In this document: piece by piece, positions 4,204 to 5,981 of the stretch
How the letters are laid out: each line of letters begins with the position of its first letter
How positions within the stretch are numbered: the stretch's first letter is position 1
NCBI GenBank assembly: GCA_900313875.1
Contig: OMSY01000178.1
Span: 1-5,981 of the forward strand
Reading direction: 5' to 3'
Length of the DNA stretch: 5,981 nt
Source: an uncultured Actinomycetes bacterium
Lineage (GTDB): Bacteria > Actinomycetota > Coriobacteriia > Coriobacteriales > RUG844
Made by a program: the position numbers and the translations under genes
Notes under the pieces: model-generated
The model's database searches: none
Told to the model about the DNA's origin: nothing
What the model saw: the letters and a program-made list of their open reading frames with translations, nothing else

Positions 4204-5981
4204 CTAGGCGGTCACCGTCTCCCGGGCGAGCTCGTCGATCTTGCGGAACGTGGCGGCGGGGCCATGGACGACCTCGAACCGGCCATCCTCGTCGACGATC
4301 ACGAGCGAAGGTGCCTGCATGATGCCGAAGCGGCGGGCGAAGTCCTCGTGCTCGTCGGCGAAGTAGCCACGGTACCTGATGCCGTGCTTCTGCATCTGCT
4401 GGACGGCCATCTTGCAGTTCGGGCAGGTGCGGGTGGATACGATATACACACCCGCATCGAGGTCCGTGGCGGTCGAGGACTGCGTGTCCGTGGGTGCTGC
4501 GGCGGCATCCTGGTGTGCGGGGGATGTCGACGCGGCCGCAGGCTTCGTGATGCGGTGGGGTACGCTCAGGTCGTAGATCCGGCGGTCCTTGAATTCCTGC
4601 GCCTTGCCGTCGTTCCAGTTCTGCACGGGACGATAGTAGCCGGTGATGCGGCTGTAGACCTCGGTCTTCGCATGGCACTCGGGGCACTCGTAGACCTCGC
4701 CCGTCAGGTAACCGTGGTTGCGGCAGATGGAGTAGGTCGGCGAGAGCGTGTAGTAGGGGAGACGGTAGTTCTCCGCGATCTTGCGGACCAGGTTCGCGGC
4801 CGACTGCCAGCTCGGGAGCTTCTCGCCGAGGAAGGCATGGAACACCGTGCCGGAGGTGTAGAGGGTCTGGAGGTCGTCCTGGACATCGAGTGCGCTGAAG
4901 ATGTCATCGGTGTAGCCGACGGGCAGGTGCGAGCTGTTGGTGTAGTATGGCGTGCCATCCATGTTGGCCGTGATGATGCTGGGGAACTGCTCCTTGTCAT
5001 GCTTGGCCAGACGATAAGCCGTGCTCTCGGCAGGCGTGGCCTCGAGGTTGTAGAGGTCGCCATAGAGCTCCTGGTAGTCCGAGAGGCGCTCGCGCATGTG
5101 GTTGAGGACATCCTGGGTGAAGGCCTGTGCGGCGGGATGCGTCAGGTCGGTGCCGAGCCAACGGGCGTTGAGGCAGGCCTCGTTCATACCGACCAGACCG
5201 ATGGTGCTGAAGTGGTTGTCGAAGGTCCCCAGATAGCGCTTGGTATAAGGATAGAGTCCCGCATCGAGCAGCTTGGTGATGACGGTACGCTTGGTCTTGA
5301 GCGAGCGGGCGGCGATGTCCATGAGGTAGTCGAGACGCTTGTAGAACTCCTCCTCGGTAGCCGACTGGTAGGCGATGCGCGGGATGTTGATGGTGACGAC
5401 GCCCACCGAACCCGTGCTCTCGCCGCTGCCGAAGAAGCCTCCGGACTTCTTGCGGAGCTCGCGCAGGTCGAGGCGCAGGCGGCAGCACATGGAGCGGACA
5501 TCGGAGGGCTCCATGTCGGAGTTGATGTAGTTGCTGAAGTACGGGGTGCCGTACTTGGCCGTCATCTCGAAGAGGAGACGGTTGTTCTCGGTGTCGCTCC
5601 AGTCGAAGTCGCGGGTGATGGAGTAGGTGGGGATGGGGTACTGGAACCCGCGTCCGTTGGCGTCACCCTCGATCATGACCTCGATGAAGGCCTTGTTGAC
5701 CATGTCCATCTCACGCTTGCAGTCGCCGTAGGTGAAGTCCTGCTCCTTGCCGCCGACGATGGCGGGCTGGTCGGCGAGGTCCGCCGGGCAGGTCCAGTCG
5801 AGGGTGATGTTGGAGAAGGGAGCCTGCGTGCCCCAGCGCGACGGGGTGTTGACACCGAAGACGAAGGACTCGATGCACTGCTTGGTCTCGGCGTAGCTGA
5901 GGTCGTCCACCTTGACGAAGGGGGCGAGGTAGGTGTCGAAGCTGGAGAAAGCCTGGGCGCCGGCCCACTCGTTCTGCATGA
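4204..5981 (-). CDS. nrdD: Anaerobic (class III) ribonucleoside-triphosphate reductase with fused C-terminal redoxin domain; 5' end outside window
   Basis: Oxygen-sensitive glycyl-radical enzyme that reduces ribonucleoside triphosphates to dNTPs. It needs the radical-SAM activase NrdG. The visible part is about 591 residues, numbered here from the Met at 5979, which is probably internal: the frame stays open to the edge, and the N-terminal ATP-cone region of a roughly 700-residue family is missing. Landmarks: NEWAGAQAFSSFDTYLAPF at 3-21; TPSRWGTQAPFSNITLDW at 45-62; the Cys pair C165-C166 in SMCCRLRLD (active-site thiyl region); GFFGSGESTGSVGVVTINIP at 181-200; a metal-site-like C419-x2-H422 with C432-x2-C435; and the glycyl radical G447 in SRITGYYRPVQNWN. 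The core ends near 478. After it come an Ala/Ser/Thr/Pro-rich linker (about 480-508) and a thioredoxin/glutaredoxin-like domain (510-591) with CPNC at 519-522 and a cis-Pro loop, APSLVIVDEDG, at 556-566. The redoxin domain lies at about 4207-4452 and may supply electrons to the active site. No nrdG follows; pheT converges instead. Confidence 0.95.
   Translation of the reverse strand, partial: MQNEWAGAQAFSSFDTYLAPFVKVDDLSYAETKQCIESFVFGVNTPSRWGTQAPFSNITLDWTCPADLADQPAIVGGKEQDFTYGDCKREMDMVNKAFIEVMIEGDANGRGFQYPIPTYSITRDFDWSDTENNRLLFEMTAKYGTPYFSNYINSDMEPSDVRSMCCRLRLDLRELRKKSGGFFGSGESTGSVGVVTINIPRIAYQSATEEEFYKRLDYLMDIAARSLKTKRTVITKLLDAGLYPYTKRYLGTFDNHFSTIGLVGMNEACLNARWLGTDLTHPAAQAFTQDVLNHMRERLSDYQELYGDLYNLEATPAESTAYRLAKHDKEQFPSIITANMDGTPYYTNSSHLPVGYTDDIFSALDVQDDLQTLYTSGTVFHAFLGEKLPSWQSAANLVRKIAENYRLPYYTLSPTYSICRNHGYLTGEVYECPECHAKTEVYSRITGYYRPVQNWNDGKAQEFKDRRIYDLSVPHRITKPAAASTSPAHQDAAAAPTDTQSSTATDLDAGVYIVSTRTCPNCKMAVQQMQKHGIRYRGYFADEHEDFARRFGIMQAPSLVIVDEDGRFEVVHGPAATFRKIDELARETVTA

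Noticed and set aside
4089..4322. 77-codon + strand open frame across the pheT-nrdD gap
   Set aside because: It runs through the terminator stem and antisense to the nrdD 3' end, and lacks a ribosome binding site.

Overview
This is a high-GC bacterial window with two housekeeping loci facing each other. On the + strand is a phenylalanyl-tRNA synthetase operon (pheS, then pheT) preceded by a long untranslated leader that reads as a tRNA-Phe-sensing T-box riboswitch with a transcription attenuator. On the - strand, converging on it, is the 3' part of nrdD, the oxygen-sensitive class III (anaerobic) ribonucleotide reductase. Its start lies beyond the right edge. The strong G/C third-position bias, a transcriptional T-box in front of pheST and an anaerobic RNR together suggest an anaerobic high-GC Gram-positive, most likely a coriobacterium (Collinsella/Olsenella/Atopobium-like). 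That placement is inference from style and not a database match.

Layout: 1-29, a G-rich hairpin resembling a dispersed intergenic (REP-like) repeat; 30-109, nothing I can support; about 110-115, a possible -10 element; about 126-410, the T-box leader (Stem I with a UUC specifier, Stem III, a T-box antiterminator and a competing terminator); 411-480, a 70-nt untranslated spacer with a GNRA-capped hairpin and the pheS ribosome binding site; 481-1542 pheS; 1603-4056 pheT; 4057-4203, a short convergent intergenic region with three hairpins; 4204-5981, nrdD on the - strand.

How it works together: when uncharged tRNA-Phe accumulates, its anticodon should pair with UUC in Stem I and its ACCA end with the UGGU of the antiterminator bulge. 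This prevents the terminator at 371-410 and lets PheS and PheT, the alpha and beta subunits of one alpha2-beta2 enzyme, be transcribed. The nrdD product makes deoxyribonucleotides under anaerobiosis. The most distinctive feature of the window is that this NrdD carries a flexible linker and a CPNC thioredoxin/glutaredoxin-like domain fused after its glycyl-radical domain, which suggests a built-in reductant. I see no wholly new system here; the notable items are this fusion, a variant T-box bulge, and a substitution in the PheT editing-site motif.
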